A stretch of DNA of 64,000 nt. Origin: Physcomitrium patens. Taxonomy: Eukaryota; Streptophyta; Bryopsida; Funariales; Funariaceae. Positions 33,450 through 46,413 of this stretch are shown here, in pieces. Under the pieces are notes generated by a model. It ran no database searches, was not told where the DNA came from, and was given only the letters and a program-made list of their open reading frames with translations. Every line of letters starts with the position of its first letter. The first letter of the stretch is position 1. The translations under genes and the position numbers were made by a program. The DNA is taken from assembly GCF_000002425.4 (NCBI RefSeq), contig NC_037272.1, positions 13,094,174 to 13,158,173 of the forward strand, read 5' to 3'.

Positions 33450-34990
33450 CATCTTATAATAGACAAGATTTGGTGGCAATTTGGCCTATTTTTTATTTTT
33501 GACATTCTTATATAATAACTAAACAACAAACTTTGAAGTAGTTTATAGAATTGAACAAACTTACTAATAAGCTTGTTAGAGTTTCTTTGTTGTTTTAGGA
33601 GTATGATTTTGAGGTTGTATATTAGAAAAACAATATCAATTAGGATGTAAACAAAAAAATTCATAATCAAAGTCTTTTAATAAAAGATTCAATTGAAGCT
33701 AGATGACATAGAGATTGCAATATGGAAGCAATTTTTAGATGGCATGCAACATCATACTTTAGTTTGATATCAAGTTTTATATTTGTGGTGTCATATTAAT
33801 GTCTAAATGAAAAATTTGATAAAATCTAAGTAACTTTTAATATGTAGAAGGATCTTATGGTGTTATACAAGCTTCAAAAATGACATTTCTTTTAATTACT
33901 TTTTCTATAAAATAAGATAGGATTAATTAATAAGTACCAAGATTTTATTTGAAGAACTATTTTTTGTTTTTTTTATGGTTTGATGGCATTAGGCACATAA
34001 TTTGAAGGCCACATTAAAGAGATTCTTTGGTATAGCAAGTATGTAAAGAACTTGGATAATTTGAGTTATGCATCAAATATTATATGAAATACATCTAATA
34101 TTGGTGGATCAACATATATGAATAAGTTGCTATACATGTTTCTTAGTGTGAAATTTGTAATTGATTCAAGTTACGTTTTAATACTTTATCACCTCAATTC
34201 AAGCCTTAATCTATTATAAATTTGAGCTACTATGGATCTTTGGACTTTGTTAGGATACTTGTTATCATTCTATGAAGAATTAAATATGTATTGGTAATGG
34301 TGGAGTATTTTAATAAGTGGATTGAATTTGTGACTTTGCCATAGATTTCTTTATAGTAAAATTTTGAAGCATTTGCTAAAATTTTAAATTTTAATTCAAA
34401 AAAGGTAGTTCTTCAAAACTTTTGAAGCTTTAATAGATCATTCTATGACTTTTAGGAATCGTCTTGAAGTAAATAGCTTGATTAAATGGATTTTTTAAAT
34501 TATCAAGTATGATTTATAAAATTATAGATTATTTTATTACAACCATTGTAATTGAAACTTGATATTATTATTGATTAAGATAGATTATTGCTTTAGTACA
34601 CATGTATTTTTGAGATACAATATTCTTCACCAATTATTATATAAACCAAAGTTAATTCAATCAAGCTTTGTATATAAAAAATTGGTTCCAATTGTAGACT
34701 TAGATGACCTTAACATTTAGACTTAATGTGGATATGATCAAATATAGTTCTTTAAAAAAGTCATATTTATTGCCATAGAGAATTGATCTATTGCTTAATA
34801 ATATAATATTTTATAATGTGTTTGTATTTGTAGTAGAGCTTATTGATCTTAGTTGTAGAGATTTTTTAAAGAAGATTACATATATTTGCAATATGAAGTA
34901 CTTACAATATTTGATATCAAAGTAGAGCGTATAATTCTTTGTATAAAGGATGTGTTATCCAATAGTATTTTGTTGCTTGAAGATAAAGAT
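33450..34990 (+). pseudogene. Relic H: RNase H end and integrase of a gypsy element
   Basis: A heavily decayed plus-strand pol. EYDFEVVY (33599-33622) is the end of gypsy RNase H. YGSLDF then VLVMVEYFNKWIEFVTLP (about 34230-34342) is the integrase core around the first catalytic Asp region. DYCFSTHVFLRYNILHQLLYKP and KLVPIVDLDDL (about 34575-34710) match the C-terminal integrase region. Stops and indels throughout. No LTR identified. It is not chromoviral by sequence; it could belong with relic G, although the strand differs. Confidence 0.6.
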
Positions 34991-36381
34991 GGATAATAGT
35001 ATTGAAAGTATTTAAAAAATTATATTCTTTGTCATCTTTTTATTGGTAATTTTATATATAATAAATAAAGAGTTGTGCTATATGGTCTTTTTAGTTTTGT
35101 GTGTAGTAAAAAAAAGAGGTTGCTACCATGCTATTATGTAATTAGTACTAATGTAGATAGTATATGACATCCATGACACTACTTCTTTTAATCTTTTTTT
35201 TAAGAAACTTGATTTTTCTTTGTTATATAAAGTCTTTCAATTATATTTCATATTTTGATAATAGTTGAAGTCTTATTTTTTAGGTTTTTTACATATTTTT
35301 ATGAATTACTTGCCAGAATATTGATTTAGTTGTATATAATTGTTGTAACATTAATGTGGTATTCATCTCTGATTACTTGTGTATTGTTGTCTTAGCTAAT
35401 TAATGGGACTTCTAATCAATTAAAAGAGGTATTTAAAATCGTATTACTTGTGCATTCTTATTTGAATTAGATTGCATATTTGATGCTAATTTTTGGCACT
35501 TAATTTGTTGTATATGAGGATTTTTATTTACACAAAAATTGTCACAAGATATGGCATTGAGTCCCAAATAATGTTGGATGTAGGTAATTTAATTTAATTA
35601 ATAAATTTTCATCTAATTTATATTTTTTATTAGTTTACTTTATTAGTATCAACTAAAATTTCAGTATTTTGGTAGAAAAACTCTCTTTGCTTCATATTCC
35701 TATTATATTAAGTCTTGTGAGTGCTTTTTTTTTATAAAGCATATGTTTGTGAGATTTTGCTTGATTATAGTGATTTAGCCATGTAGTAAAGTTTTAGGAT
35801 TTTTTCTACACACTTGCATTCTTAGATTCTTCTTTCTAGTATAACAAATAGTTTGACTAAGTTGTAATTAGATTTTCTATCTTTCCTTAAAAATGTGTTG
35901 CTTATACATTCTTATTTGGATTATATTACACACTTGATGTTGATTTCTCACACTTAATTTCTTGTGTATGAAAATCTTTATTAATAAAACAAGGTAAATT
36001 CTACTTAATAATCCAAATTAAATAATAACTCTAAAAATAAATACTTGTTTAAGAGTTAGTATTTTCTTTGTCAAAAGTAACCTTGTGTAAGTTTTAAATT
36101 TATTTTAAAATCTCAAAACTTAATATTCATTAGGTTTGTACTTTTTTACAATATGCAATCATTCCTAGCTATAGTCAATCTTTTGAAATTGAAGAAATTG
36201 TTGATTAAATAGTGTTAATTAGATATTATTTTTTCTTACACAAAGAACTGAAAAAAAATTAAGGTAAATGCTTTCAAAAAGATGGATGTAATCACACTTG
36301 AAAAAATTATGTAAAATACAACCGCTTTGATTCCTTTTCAAGTTTCAATAAATTTTATAAATTAATTAATTAATAAACTGG
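34991..36381. other. AT-rich relic DNA with a local direct repeat
   Basis: No open frame of note. A stretch of about 100 bp at 35437-35535 (around GCATTCTTATTTGAATTAGA) recurs at 35887-35985 (ACATTCTTATTTGGATTATA) with roughly three quarters of bases matching by eye. An A28 run ends the region. Confidence 0.5.

Positions 36382-36409
<28 letters not shown>
36382..36409. repeat. A28 mononucleotide run
   Basis: Marks the left edge of the GC-richer island; could be the tail of an old retroposed sequence, but no body is recognised. Confidence 0.85.
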
Positions 36410-36412
<3 letters not shown>

Positions 36413-37330
36413 TAAAAATCATGTTGTGCAGAATCATTCCAAGATATGAAAACAAACATTTGTGTCTGTTGTCAATTTTGAATTACGTCCCAACACGATA
36501 CGAAGTTAAATAATACACAGTTTCATCCAGAGTCCAACAACAAAGCAACGAATACAACACTAGCAAATACAGTGCCAGCAACGGAAAGCATCTCAGAACA
36601 ACCAGTTTGGATAAGAGCTTCGAATGCATGAAATGGGTAGTGGGTTGGGGATTGTGAATCCAACTTGCACGATGCATTTGCAAACAGTCTCACCAGAAGC
36701 AATTAATTTTTATGCAAGACTGAGCACAAGAGTTGGACTTTGAGCAAGGGGCAAGTGTTAACAAGGAAGCATAGCACACAAGCTAGCTAGTCTGAAATGT
36801 CATTTCACACAACCAGTTGCATTCAGAAAGGAATCCGAAGAGTGCGAAGCATGTGAATTTTCGGATCAGGTGTAAAATTTCAAGATGTTTTTCTCAATAC
36901 AACAGAAGGAAGTAAATTCTCGATCAAAGACGGCACCAGCAGCGTCGTCTCACCTCCAGTCTGTGACAAAACTTCCTAGCGATACCAAAAAACTGGTCTA
37001 AAATCAGAAGGAAACTGCGGCGCAGAGATTAAAAAAAAACTAGACCTGATCAGTTTCCGACGTACAGTGCTCACTGCTGGAAAATTATACTAGTAATCGA
37101 CTCACGAAGACTTTACGTTGAATCACCTCGACAAAGTAAACGGTGAATCCAGTCTTAAAAAAGAAAAGGAAAGGAAAGAAACGCGTCTACAGTTGTGACT
37201 CAGGGGACGATCCCGAAATCTACACATGGCATTCTTTTTCTTTCTTAGAAGTAGTGTGTCCGGAATTTGCAACCTGGAGCAGGGCCCCACAATTGCCACA
37301 CCTTATTGCAAGTCTCCACTTGGATTTCGA

Positions 37331-37354
37331 AAAAGAAAGAAAAAAAAAAAAAAA

Positions 37355-37385
<31 letters not shown>

Positions 37386-37386
37386 G
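37331..37386. repeat. A-run and (CAA)n microsatellite
   Basis: An A-rich run after AAAGAAAG followed by about eleven CAA/AAC units. Confidence 0.9.
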
Positions 37387-37649
37387 TAACTTAGATATGT
37401 TCACGGCGAAGTCGAATCAGTCAAACTGACATCACGCTTGGGCGAGAGAGTGTGTGCAAGTATGTGTGTGGGATTGTGTGTGCTGGCCCCTCTGAACCAA
37501 GCAGGATCCTGCCCAACGTGGTCTCACTCTCATCGATCAGCACAGCGAAGATTTTTCTGCAGATGTCTGGGTGCGTGGAGGGAGGAAGGCTGAGTATGTA
37601 CCAACAGGATCCCTGGTGCTGTCATTGGTTGCTCTCCAGGTGCGCTGGA

Positions 37650-37871
37650 TCAGACAACATTGCCCGAGGCGACAAGCAGAGGGTCCGCCCTGACACGATT
37701 CTCCTTGCGGTGGCCCATGTTGGGATGGCCGTGGTGGTTATGCGGAGGAGGTGGGTGCGGGACCGGCGTGTTCACAACCACGGGACGCGTCGGGGGGTGG
37801 CGGGGCGGCGGCTGGTTTGGATTGGTGTAGCATCGTAGGCCTTGCGAATACGAATCGACTATTCGCACCAT
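37650..37871 (-). CDS. Possible small proline/histidine-rich ORF
   Basis: 73 codons on the minus strand in the most GC-rich part of the window. The ATG lies in GCCATGG, a good plant start context. The product has NQPPPRHPPTRP, then HPPPPHNHHGHP and a basic/hydrophobic end (RVRADPLLVASGNVV). About 105 bp upstream on the same strand is a good 3' splice site (pyrimidine tract then TTTTGCAG, acceptor near 37987), so this could be a coding exon after a 5' UTR intron. No homologue is recognised and the G+C-rich context alone can produce such ORFs. Confidence 0.2.
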   Translation of the reverse strand: MVRIVDSYSQGLRCYTNPNQPPPRHPPTRPVVVNTPVPHPPPPHNHHGHPNMGHRKENRVRADPLLVASGNVV

Positions 37872-38983
37872 GGCTATCAGCTTGTGGACAATCTGCGCAG
37901 AGCGTGCAACATCAAGAGGTTAATGCCCTTGCTGCGATGACTCGAACCACTTGGACTCGGAACAGGCACGGTTTCAGTCAGCCCTGCAAAATACAAAAAA
38001 ACATCATCGAATGATCGCCGGGCGTTGGATCGATCAATCTCGTCAATCTTCAGCTTCACAAACTGTTGCAATTTTGGGGCCTTCCCTGACGCGTTCCAAT
38101 TGTCTCGACGACTAAACCTGTTTCGACTAATTTTAGGAAACCAGAGCATTCACTAGACGATCCGCAGGCTTTTGTAGCACATCTTGCTTTTGATTGGGCT
38201 AAATAAGGTTTTCAAGGATTCAGAATTTCACCGGAATGGAAGAGTCGCGATTGCTAAAATTGTTTCCGAGTGAGAAGTCGAAAGAGTGGAAACTTAATAT
38301 GGCGAAACTGTAGAAGATGGTCATCGAGACTAGTGCAATTACATGTTCATTCTAAAACTGGACCGGGATTTTAAAGCATTCTGAATTCCAATTACATCCT
38401 GCTTGCAACTCGCCTTCTCGTTTTGGATACATGCTACAGGCTGCTAGAAGCAGCTTGTATCATGATTGAAAAGAACCGAGAACACAAACTCGACGCTACA
38501 CGCCTCACTAAAACTACTAAACTTTGCAGTCAAGACAGGATTGCAAAGTGGACACAAATTCAGAATGGAATCGATGAGGCAACACGAGGATTACAGTTCG
38601 CGGAGCTGCAGCACCAATCAAAACACTCACAGACGTGCGCAAAAACCTTTACAAACTTACAATCAAGCACCGCGATTGACACTGTCTCACATGACAGAAA
38701 CATCAGCAACAATAAAGAAACAAGATCGTAGACGACAAGAACAAACGACCAGTAGACGATTACATAACTAGAATGCCAAAAACTACAATTCAGTGCCATT
38801 CATCGAAACCTGCAAGCGGGTGATGAAACAGACGTTGAAAACAACAGAGACTAGTGAAATGGGTGCAACAGCAGGATGAATCCATTACTTGGAACTGTTA
38901 GAAGCCGCTAGAGAGCGGTGACAGCTCAACCAGGGAGTACACTGCAGCAAGGCCAAGCTTCCTCACGAGCAGAGTTGTTCACC

Positions 38984-39009
38984 AACAGCAGTAGCAGCAG
39001 CAGCAGCAA
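38984..39009. repeat. (AGC)n microsatellite
   Basis: About seven AGC/CAG units. Confidence 0.85.
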
Positions 39010-39576
39010 TGGAACATACAAAGCGAATGATGGACATATACAGACGGCCAATCGTTGTGACGAAGGATGTCTGCAAGAGAGAAGGCACGAGAGAGGGGGC
39101 AGGAGGCTCGCGAGCTTCGACTTCTTCTCTGAAAGAGCAGTCTTCTAGGGGCCTTTATGATGCCGAGGAAGGGCAGCAGCTTGGCCAGCTCTTCACACTT
39201 GGTGGGTGTGCTGTGCTGTGCCTGGTGTGTGGTGTGTTTCCAGCAGCCTGTTACCGATCCCTAGGGATTGTGACTCACGCCTGTCACAAAAATAATAATT
39301 TCTGCAATGTTTTTACTCCACTGGCATGGGTTTTGAAACTTGATATCACATCCAAACTGTTGGACATGAGTTGACACCTTGCCAGATGTGGCCACAACAT
39401 ATTCTATGATAGGAAACTGTAGCTCTATCTGACAGCCTTTGCAATGTCAGAGCTCATGAATGTTGTTCTTTCTTTCATTCTTTCTTTACTATGGCAAATG
39501 ATTGTGAATTCCTTAAAATGCCCAGGATTGATCAAGAGTGTTAAGAATGGGCTGATGTAGAAGGACTTGAGAACCC

Positions 39577-39587
39577 CCCCCCCCCCC
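39577..39587. repeat. C-run
   Basis: Uninterrupted cytosines, followed by (CCAAG)n at about 39697-39717. Confidence 0.8.
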
Positions 39588-40325
39588 ACTCACTCCCTTG
39601 CACAGTAGTAAGTGTGGCACACACATTGCCATTCAAAAACTCCTCATGATTCACAAAGATGCTACACTGTGTGAAGATGCTAAAACCCTGGCTTAGCCAA
39701 GCCAAGCCAAGCCAAGCACACTACCTCGCACATCCCCCTTTTCCCATGAGCAGTGAGCCAATTGAGAATTAGTTAAGAACCTGCCCAAAGTGGGGATGGT
39801 GTGGGATCCATGGAGGAGGTGGGCACAAAGTGCAAGGCAATCGGAGGGTGCCTCTCTCACATACAGCATCATGAAGAGGCCCAGATCTGGCTTGCCCAGT
39901 GCAGTCCAGTAGTACATCTGTAATAGGAACAGGCGCACTAAAACCTGATTACTGTATGCAGTCAGAGCTCAGGGAAGTGCGCACAATTTGAGCACCTCTG
40001 AGAGTGTTCCCCAAGGCGGTCAGAGCTGCATGAGAACAAGGGCACAAACATGCAGACAGCAAGAGAGGGAGAGAGTCAGGGATTGGGACAAAATCAAGGA
40101 CAGACCTCCATCCCCTCCCAGTTGAGTTTGAGCCTTGCTTGTTCAAGCCTTAGTCCAATGGGAAGAGCATGTTTCTACCTTTGTCTATGGCCACCTGAAG
40201 TGACTGGATAGCTCTGCCAATCATTCACTGGCCTTTTCCTCCTCCTCATGACCTGTTCTCCACATACAATGTGCATTTGAAAAAACTCCTTTTTTTTAGT
40301 ACATTCTTAGTTAGTTATTATATGT

Positions 40326-40398
40326 TTATTTATTTATTTATTTATTCATTTATATGAATGAATGATTGAATAGGAGGGGAAAATAAGAGTTTGATATT

Positions 40399-40446
<48 letters not shown>

Positions 40447-40463
40447 GGTGTGTGTGTGTGTGT
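40326..40463. repeat. (TTTA)n, (TG)n and (TA)n microsatellites
   Basis: TTTA units at about 40326-40360, then alternating TA and TG runs at 40395-40463. Confidence 0.9.
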
Positions 40464-40953
40464 AAGAATGCATATGTGCCCTAACAGAAATTGAATATAG
40501 TTCTGTTCTGCTTCTTCCTTACATATTCTGGATATTATCTTCTTTGAGTGCACACATGAATATGTTTAGTGCAAATGATTGGGATTGAAAACCAAGACCT
40601 TTTCAAAACTTTCAAAATGTACATATCCTTACATTTCCAATGGGGGTGTTGTAAAATTTTAATTTAATTTATTTTATTTTAATTCTTATTATTTTTTGTG
40701 TTAAATTTGTTTGATTATATTTATTTACTGATATCTCCTCCACAAACATTGATATTTAATGAGCACCACTTTTTGAAATGCAAATTTTGTAAACCATAAA
40801 GTTTAATATAACATGTTCCACCATGAACACTAGTTTTTGTGTGCATGTTAGAACTGAAATCAAATGAAATTTGAAACTATAGTTTTGATTATTTCCTTGA
40901 AATACTTACTTTCAAAATTATATGTATAGATTTGATTGCTCGGTTTAAAAAAA

Positions 40954-41412
40954 ATAAAATAAAATAAAATAAAATGAAAGTAATATTTATCTTATTCAAA
41001 TCTTTCCATTTTTTTCATATATTGTTACTGATAAAAAAAAAATGAAAAAAAAATAAAAAACTCAAATTTATAATTTTGACATGAAAATTAAGAAAGTCAG
41101 ATTTTATTTTTATTTTGAGTTTCTTGATTACATGAGATAAAACTATTATTGTGTTTTATTCCGTTTTCATGTTCAAGCAACAAGATAATTATGATTATTT
41201 TTACAATAGGAATAATTTAATATTAATGTATTGAATGAAATTTTAGTTACTAAATACAATTAAATGATATTTATAAATCAACTATTCATTCATCCAACCA
41301 TCCATGCATCAAAGGTTATTGCAACATCCTTCTACTTCTATTATTTGTTTTGTACCCAAATATTCAAATGAATAAATCATTAAAATAATAATAATAATAA
41401 AAAAAAAAAAAA
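40954..41412. repeat. Scattered (AAAAT)n and (AAT)n simple repeats
   Basis: AAAAT units at about 40954-40977 and AAT units plus an A run at about 41385-41412, with non-repetitive AT-rich sequence between. Confidence 0.8.
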
Positions 41413-43004
41413 TGTGAGCTAACTTAAAGGATTTACTACCTCATGTAAGTTGGTTCTATTTGAGTATTTCCACTTGGAGCACAGAGAATTTGAAACGTGG
41501 CATGTGAGGGTGTGGGTGCCAGCAACTCATTTTTGTTAAACATGATTCTATGCAAATCCAGGAGAGGAGGGTGGACTCTTTCTTTTGGCATCACAAGGAG
41601 GAGCCCATGGTCCTTTCCTTAAGACCCATCCCTCCACCCATGCACTCCAATTCATAAAACAAATCCCACATGGAGTGTGAGGTCCGGGGCACACTTTTAG
41701 CGAACGTGCATGAAGGTGGTGAGCTGAGCCAAATGTTGTGCATCAATCCATAGCATTTGATTATGAACCCCAAGGAAGATGCACAACAGACCCCAAATCG
41801 CTTCCCCCAAGATTGGCATTATGCCATCGTTTCCTCTGCTAAAGTGTTCTTATTCAAAAATAACTAAAATATAAACAAAGGAATAACAACAACAATAACA
41901 ACATTACCCTCACCACCAACAAGAGTCATCAAATGAACAAAGATTTTTGTTCTCATTGGATGGGCTTATAAGCTACAGGTCAGATTATATTGCGAGGGCC
42001 TCAAACATAGTTTAATTCAGTGGGTAGAAACTTGTGCCCCCAATGGTAAACTTACACTTTCTTCCATGACTCCCTTTCCTTTGAAGGCAAGGATATCATT
42101 TCAAAAATGCACTTATCTTGGACTTCAAACAAGGTTTGTTTGGCTTGTTTGGTCATTTTTAACACAACAACTATTAATAATAATATTATCATAGCTATTA
42201 TTTATATATGTATGCTAACCAATTGAGTACAGCATATATTTGAAAGAAGTAAGAGTGGAAATGTGGTAGAAATTGTGGATTTTTAAGGAGTCAAAAGAAA
42301 GAATAGGGATGAGAGTGGATATTGTGGAAGGCCCGGATGAGGAGGAAGGGGATGTGCCAACTCTTTGACAACTGTTCAGCTTGTCTACATTTCCGGTTTC
42401 CAATGAGGCCAACCAGCTGCTGGGCATCCTCAGACCCAACTCAAAATATACATTAGAAAATAAATAAATAAAAACTACCCAAATTAAAGATAAACTGTGA
42501 GAGATGATGAAAGGAAGAAAAGTAAGAAAGGTGTAACTCACATCACTGCTCCACTAGAGGCATGCAACAAATTGATGGAACAAGCATAGAAGTCTTGCTG
42601 CCAAGGCAAGCATTCTTACAGCAATGTGGGAAACATGTTCATTCATTAACCCTTTGACCTCCAGATTTTTGTTAAATTCCATTATTGTTTTTATACATTT
42701 AGAAACAACAAAAATTGGACTAGTCTCCATGACACAAACTAGGGATACTGGGTCCTTTGTGGCTTTTGCATGTGTGTGTGTGTGTTTGGGCTGATGTGGC
42801 ACACATAAATGGGGTGACAGCTTGTTGGGCTTACAACAGCTGTGGCCGACACTTGGCCAGCAGCCCTGGTACCAATGAGCACGTACCAAGTGAATGAAGG
42901 GTGGGAGTCAGGGAGACATTCCCATCCATCCCCTTCCTTCTGGGAGGACATATCCTGCTTCCTTAGGTTTCCTCTCATTCCTTGTGTTCAATGCCCAACC
43001 CCAC

Positions 43005-43014
43005 CCCCCCCCCC
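43005..43014. repeat. C-run
   Basis: Poly-C in a CCCCACCCC context; a (TG)n stretch is at about 42770-42786. Confidence 0.75.
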
Positions 43015-44700
43015 TCCCTTCTTCCCTTTGTAGATATGGGTTTAGATGAATTCTATCCTACATTGCATTTGCACATATGGCTTTGCTCATGTTGGAAATG
43101 TTGGGTCAACTCCCACACTCATTCCTCAATCCTCAATAGATCACAAACAATTAATCTCATTGTTTTTTAATTGAAAGAGTACTTAATGAAAATTCTTTCC
43201 TTCCAGTGCCAAGTTTGCACTGAAAAAATTGATGGGGCAATCAGAGTACAAGTAATGATAGATAATGAAGTGGTTCAAGGTTGCAACTAATTTTGTTGCT
43301 TTCAAGTGGGGTCATCTCTGAGAGTGCTACCTAATCTTAGCTTTTTGTGAACAGGTGGCTATTGTGGGTTCTATGATATACTATAGAAGGACAGTGGAAG
43401 TGTATGTAATAAATATAGGTTGTTAGCAAGGATTCATGGATGTGTTTGTAAGAAACTGTGATATTAAAATTCTGTCAAAATGACCTTGGAATAACTGAGG
43501 TAGATGACTAAATCAACCATGTATGACAAAATTTATGAACAATGTACCTTTGATAAAGGTCATTATGTTCATCATGGAAACCCCAACATTAAAAAGCAAA
43601 GCACTTCTGGTGCCAAGTATACACATAGACGGAGATAGAGCATGTTGAAAGGGCATTGTTTGTTTATGCCATTTTTAAATGGACAAGCATGGACATGAAA
43701 AGTGTAGGAAGAAATGGTAGAATGGGGATGATGTTGGAAGCATTTTTTTCAAAAATAGATAGAATAGTTCCCAAAGAAATGGGATAGTTGGGATTCCAAG
43801 GCCCCCTTCAAATCTTTTGGGTGATCTTGTGGCTGTCTTGGGAATGAGGCCCACCTTGGGAATGGAGGAAGGATTCGTTCTTTTGTTTTGCACACAGTGT
43901 TTGAGATCTATGCATCCATGAAGGGATGATGGTGCCCACCCTTAATATTTATTTGCTACAAACATTTCTTTTTTCTTTTTTCTTTCTTTTTGTTGATATT
44001 AAAACTATCACTATCCATGGACACTACTGTTTCTCACTCTCTATAAATAAATATAAATGTGAGATTCTTAAACTTATTTCTAGGGTATCATTTTATGGTA
44101 AATTTTACCTGTACTGACTGTGATGTTTAAAATCTTCAAGCATAGTTTTATTAACCAAATCATATTGGATTCACAAACTAAATGGCTGGAGTTTGAATGG
44201 TGATGAACACACTATTCTAGGTTTCATGTCTTTAATGAAAAATAGACAATCAAATTCTTTGCAAGTGTTCAAAATAATTTGGAAGAGGTATTCAATGATC
44301 ACCAGGTAAATTTTAATTTCCTCCTATGTTGCAAGTAGGTTGTGCAATTATTAATATTGCCATTTTCGTGTTTTCAATAATAAGAATCAACAATATGCTC
44401 TTGTCTTAGACTAAGTTCATGTTATCTTTACATAATGTATGAATATGGAAATGTCAGCAGCTGGAGATTATCATAGGTGCCAATATTAGTGGAGCATGTA
44501 GTTTCAATCTGTGCTTTCAATAAAGAATATACAGTTATTTATTTATCATGTGATGTTAATTGTGGTGAGTAAATTCTTACAAATACTTTCTTACTTTGTG
44601 TCAACATTTTTTAGTGTTGATAAAACTCACAAGGCTATTCCAGCACCAAGTGAAAATGGAATTTTATATTTTTGGTCTGTTTATTATAGAATTTTCATGA

Positions 44701-45689
44701 ATAAATATAACATTATTAATTTTTATCCAAACTCTTGAACATGGTAAAAAAAACATAATTAGAACATGGTAAAATAAACTTTGGCTATATAATTCATCTG
44801 TTTTTCAATTTGAATTTGTTATGTTTGTATAGTAGAATAAACTTGCATGTTAAAATAAAAAAGGGGGTTAAAAATAAAAACATCTTATTTTCTACTTTTG
44901 AATTTTAAAACGTCAAATAAATTTAGATATAATTATTATATTATAAAATTTTATTAATTCAATATCATTTATTTTTAAAACAATAGGAAAAGAAATAAAA
45001 TAAAAAGTCATATTTCATGTAAGAACTATAAGTATAATATTTTATCTTTTGGACAAAAGATTGAACATAGAATGTTTTAAAAAATTACAAGTAAATATAT
45101 TTTTTAATTCTTATTTTTCTCAATTACTCTTATTATTAAAATTTTCCAAATACAAATGCTTTTCTTCACTAAATTCATTGCAATTATATCAATTGTGATA
45201 CTACAAAGTAGAAAAAATTGCAAACATCTTTCTACGTGAAAGAAGTTATGATTAAAAGCCATTAGAAGACTTGAATAATGATTGTACATGTGTACTAGTC
45301 TCCCAAAGAGAATCTAATTCTTCTATCAACATAAGAATTAATATCCACAAGCTAATAAAAATACGATTTTTTATTATTGACAATAGATAGCATGATTCAA
45401 AATTATTATTATATAAAATATTTTAATTAGTTATATGATATAAGACTTTGAAGTCAATATAAATCAAATATATGAGCCTTTAATTAAGATATAATTATTT
45501 CATCATTTTGTAATAGATTCCAAAGCAATGAACATATATATTATTTTTATTATTATTTTATTTAATTTTTAAATATAGCTTATGTTGTTAAAGGCATAAA
45601 TTAAGTCAAAAAATTTTAATGAAATATATATTCATATAATACTAAAAGAATAAGAGAATTCATATAATAGATAGCTATAAGAAAAAATA
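44701..45689. other. AT-rich DNA, nothing recognised
   Basis: No open frame, element end or simple repeat of note. Confidence 0.5.
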
Positions 45690-45856
45690 AAATAAAATAA
45701 TGGCTATTGGAAATTATAAAGAAATAAGAGAGACTTGAACTAGGATTAAAAGACAAAAAATGTATAAATAAGACTTAGAATAGTCTCAATCTTATTTCTA
45801 TATATACTAGCTATAAACATAATCTTGTAGAAGCAACCTAGAAATTACAAGGCTTA
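45690..45856 (-). repeat. Eroded chromovirus LTR fragment left of E
   Basis: GGCTATTGG, the ACTTGAAC stretch and TCTATATATACTA line up with the TATA side of the B/E LTR in the same orientation. E inserted immediately right of it. Confidence 0.45.
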
Positions 45857-45861
45857 TGGTC

Positions 45862-46413
45862 TGTCAAGGACAAAGACTCGATGAGGGAAAATATACACCA
45901 AAAGGCTATCTCGATATAATAAGTCAAAATATAAACAAGTAGGTATATTAAAAGGAAACTGGAAAGGCTATTGCCACAAGAGAAGAAACTAAAGACTCTT
46001 GAACCTGGACTAGAAGCAAGAAAGGAGTTGACAAGAGTGAAGAAGCCTTCACTCTTGTCTCTATATATACTATCTAACTAGGGGCTACGTGGCGACGTTC
46101 TATAGGACCTCCAATATGTGTTGACTTTGTAGGACACATGCCTTGACTTACAAGGCAAGTTTTTCTACGTGTGGGCCACATAGTTAGCTTGATCTTCAAG
46201 CTAACAACATGTGTGGCACATGGCCAACTTGTTGACCACGTTTCTAATCCAAAAAATCAATTAAAGACACCTATGAAGTCAAAGCAGTGTCTAGGAAGTT
46301 TCTAGGAAGCTTCTATATTAAATATTATAGAATTAACTTACTTTTATCTACTTTTACTTACTTCTACCTATTTCTATATGTAATTATTAGCTTACATGAT
46401 TATGGCCGTGACA
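45862..46413 (-). repeat. 3' LTR of chromovirus E (552 bp)
   Basis: Plus-strand ends TGTCAAGGAC and GGCCGTGACA. TATA box at 46062-46069 (minus), followed by a hairpin at 46030-46059 with perfect 13-bp arms GACAAGAGTGAAG / CTTCACTCTTGTC. Two GAAnnTTC dyads spaced by three bases lie near 46298-46316. Confidence 0.95.
46030..46059 (-). other. Perfect hairpin next to the LTR TATA box
   Basis: 13-bp arms with a 4-base loop, starting two bases past the TATA box on the element strand. The same hairpin is in the LTRs of B, D and the copy at 63597, and a different-sequence hairpin occupies the same place in F. Confidence 0.75.

Larger units (their letters stand above)
36410..44700. other. GC-richer island without recognised genes
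   Basis: Base composition changes sharply at about 36410: CpG and GC-rich stretches appear, especially 37440-37860, and none of the transposon families of the rest of the window is seen. Composition drifts back to AT-rich past 40300. Open frames are short and none shows a known domain. Microsatellites are common. It most likely holds single-copy host sequence, such as untranslated exons, promoters or a non-coding RNA. Confidence 0.5.

Noticed and set aside
37452..37838. 128-residue plus-strand ORF in the GC peak
   Set aside because: Composition-driven; no domain, and it overlaps a minus-strand frame that looks no worse. No support for coding.
37930..37960. A B-box-like GGTTCGAGTC on the minus strand suggesting a tRNA gene
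   Set aside because: The bases around it do not form a T stem and no A box or acceptor stem is found at the right distance.
39009..39374. 121-residue plus-strand ORF after the AGC repeat
   Set aside because: No recognisable motif, a low-complexity start and no splice or start context beyond chance.
42554..42889. 111-residue minus-strand ORF containing a His/Thr run
   Set aside because: The run comes from a (TG)n microsatellite; the rest has no recognisable feature.
44511..44738. 75-residue AT-rich ORF at the right edge of the island
   Set aside because: No motif, and its base composition is that of the surrounding non-coding DNA.
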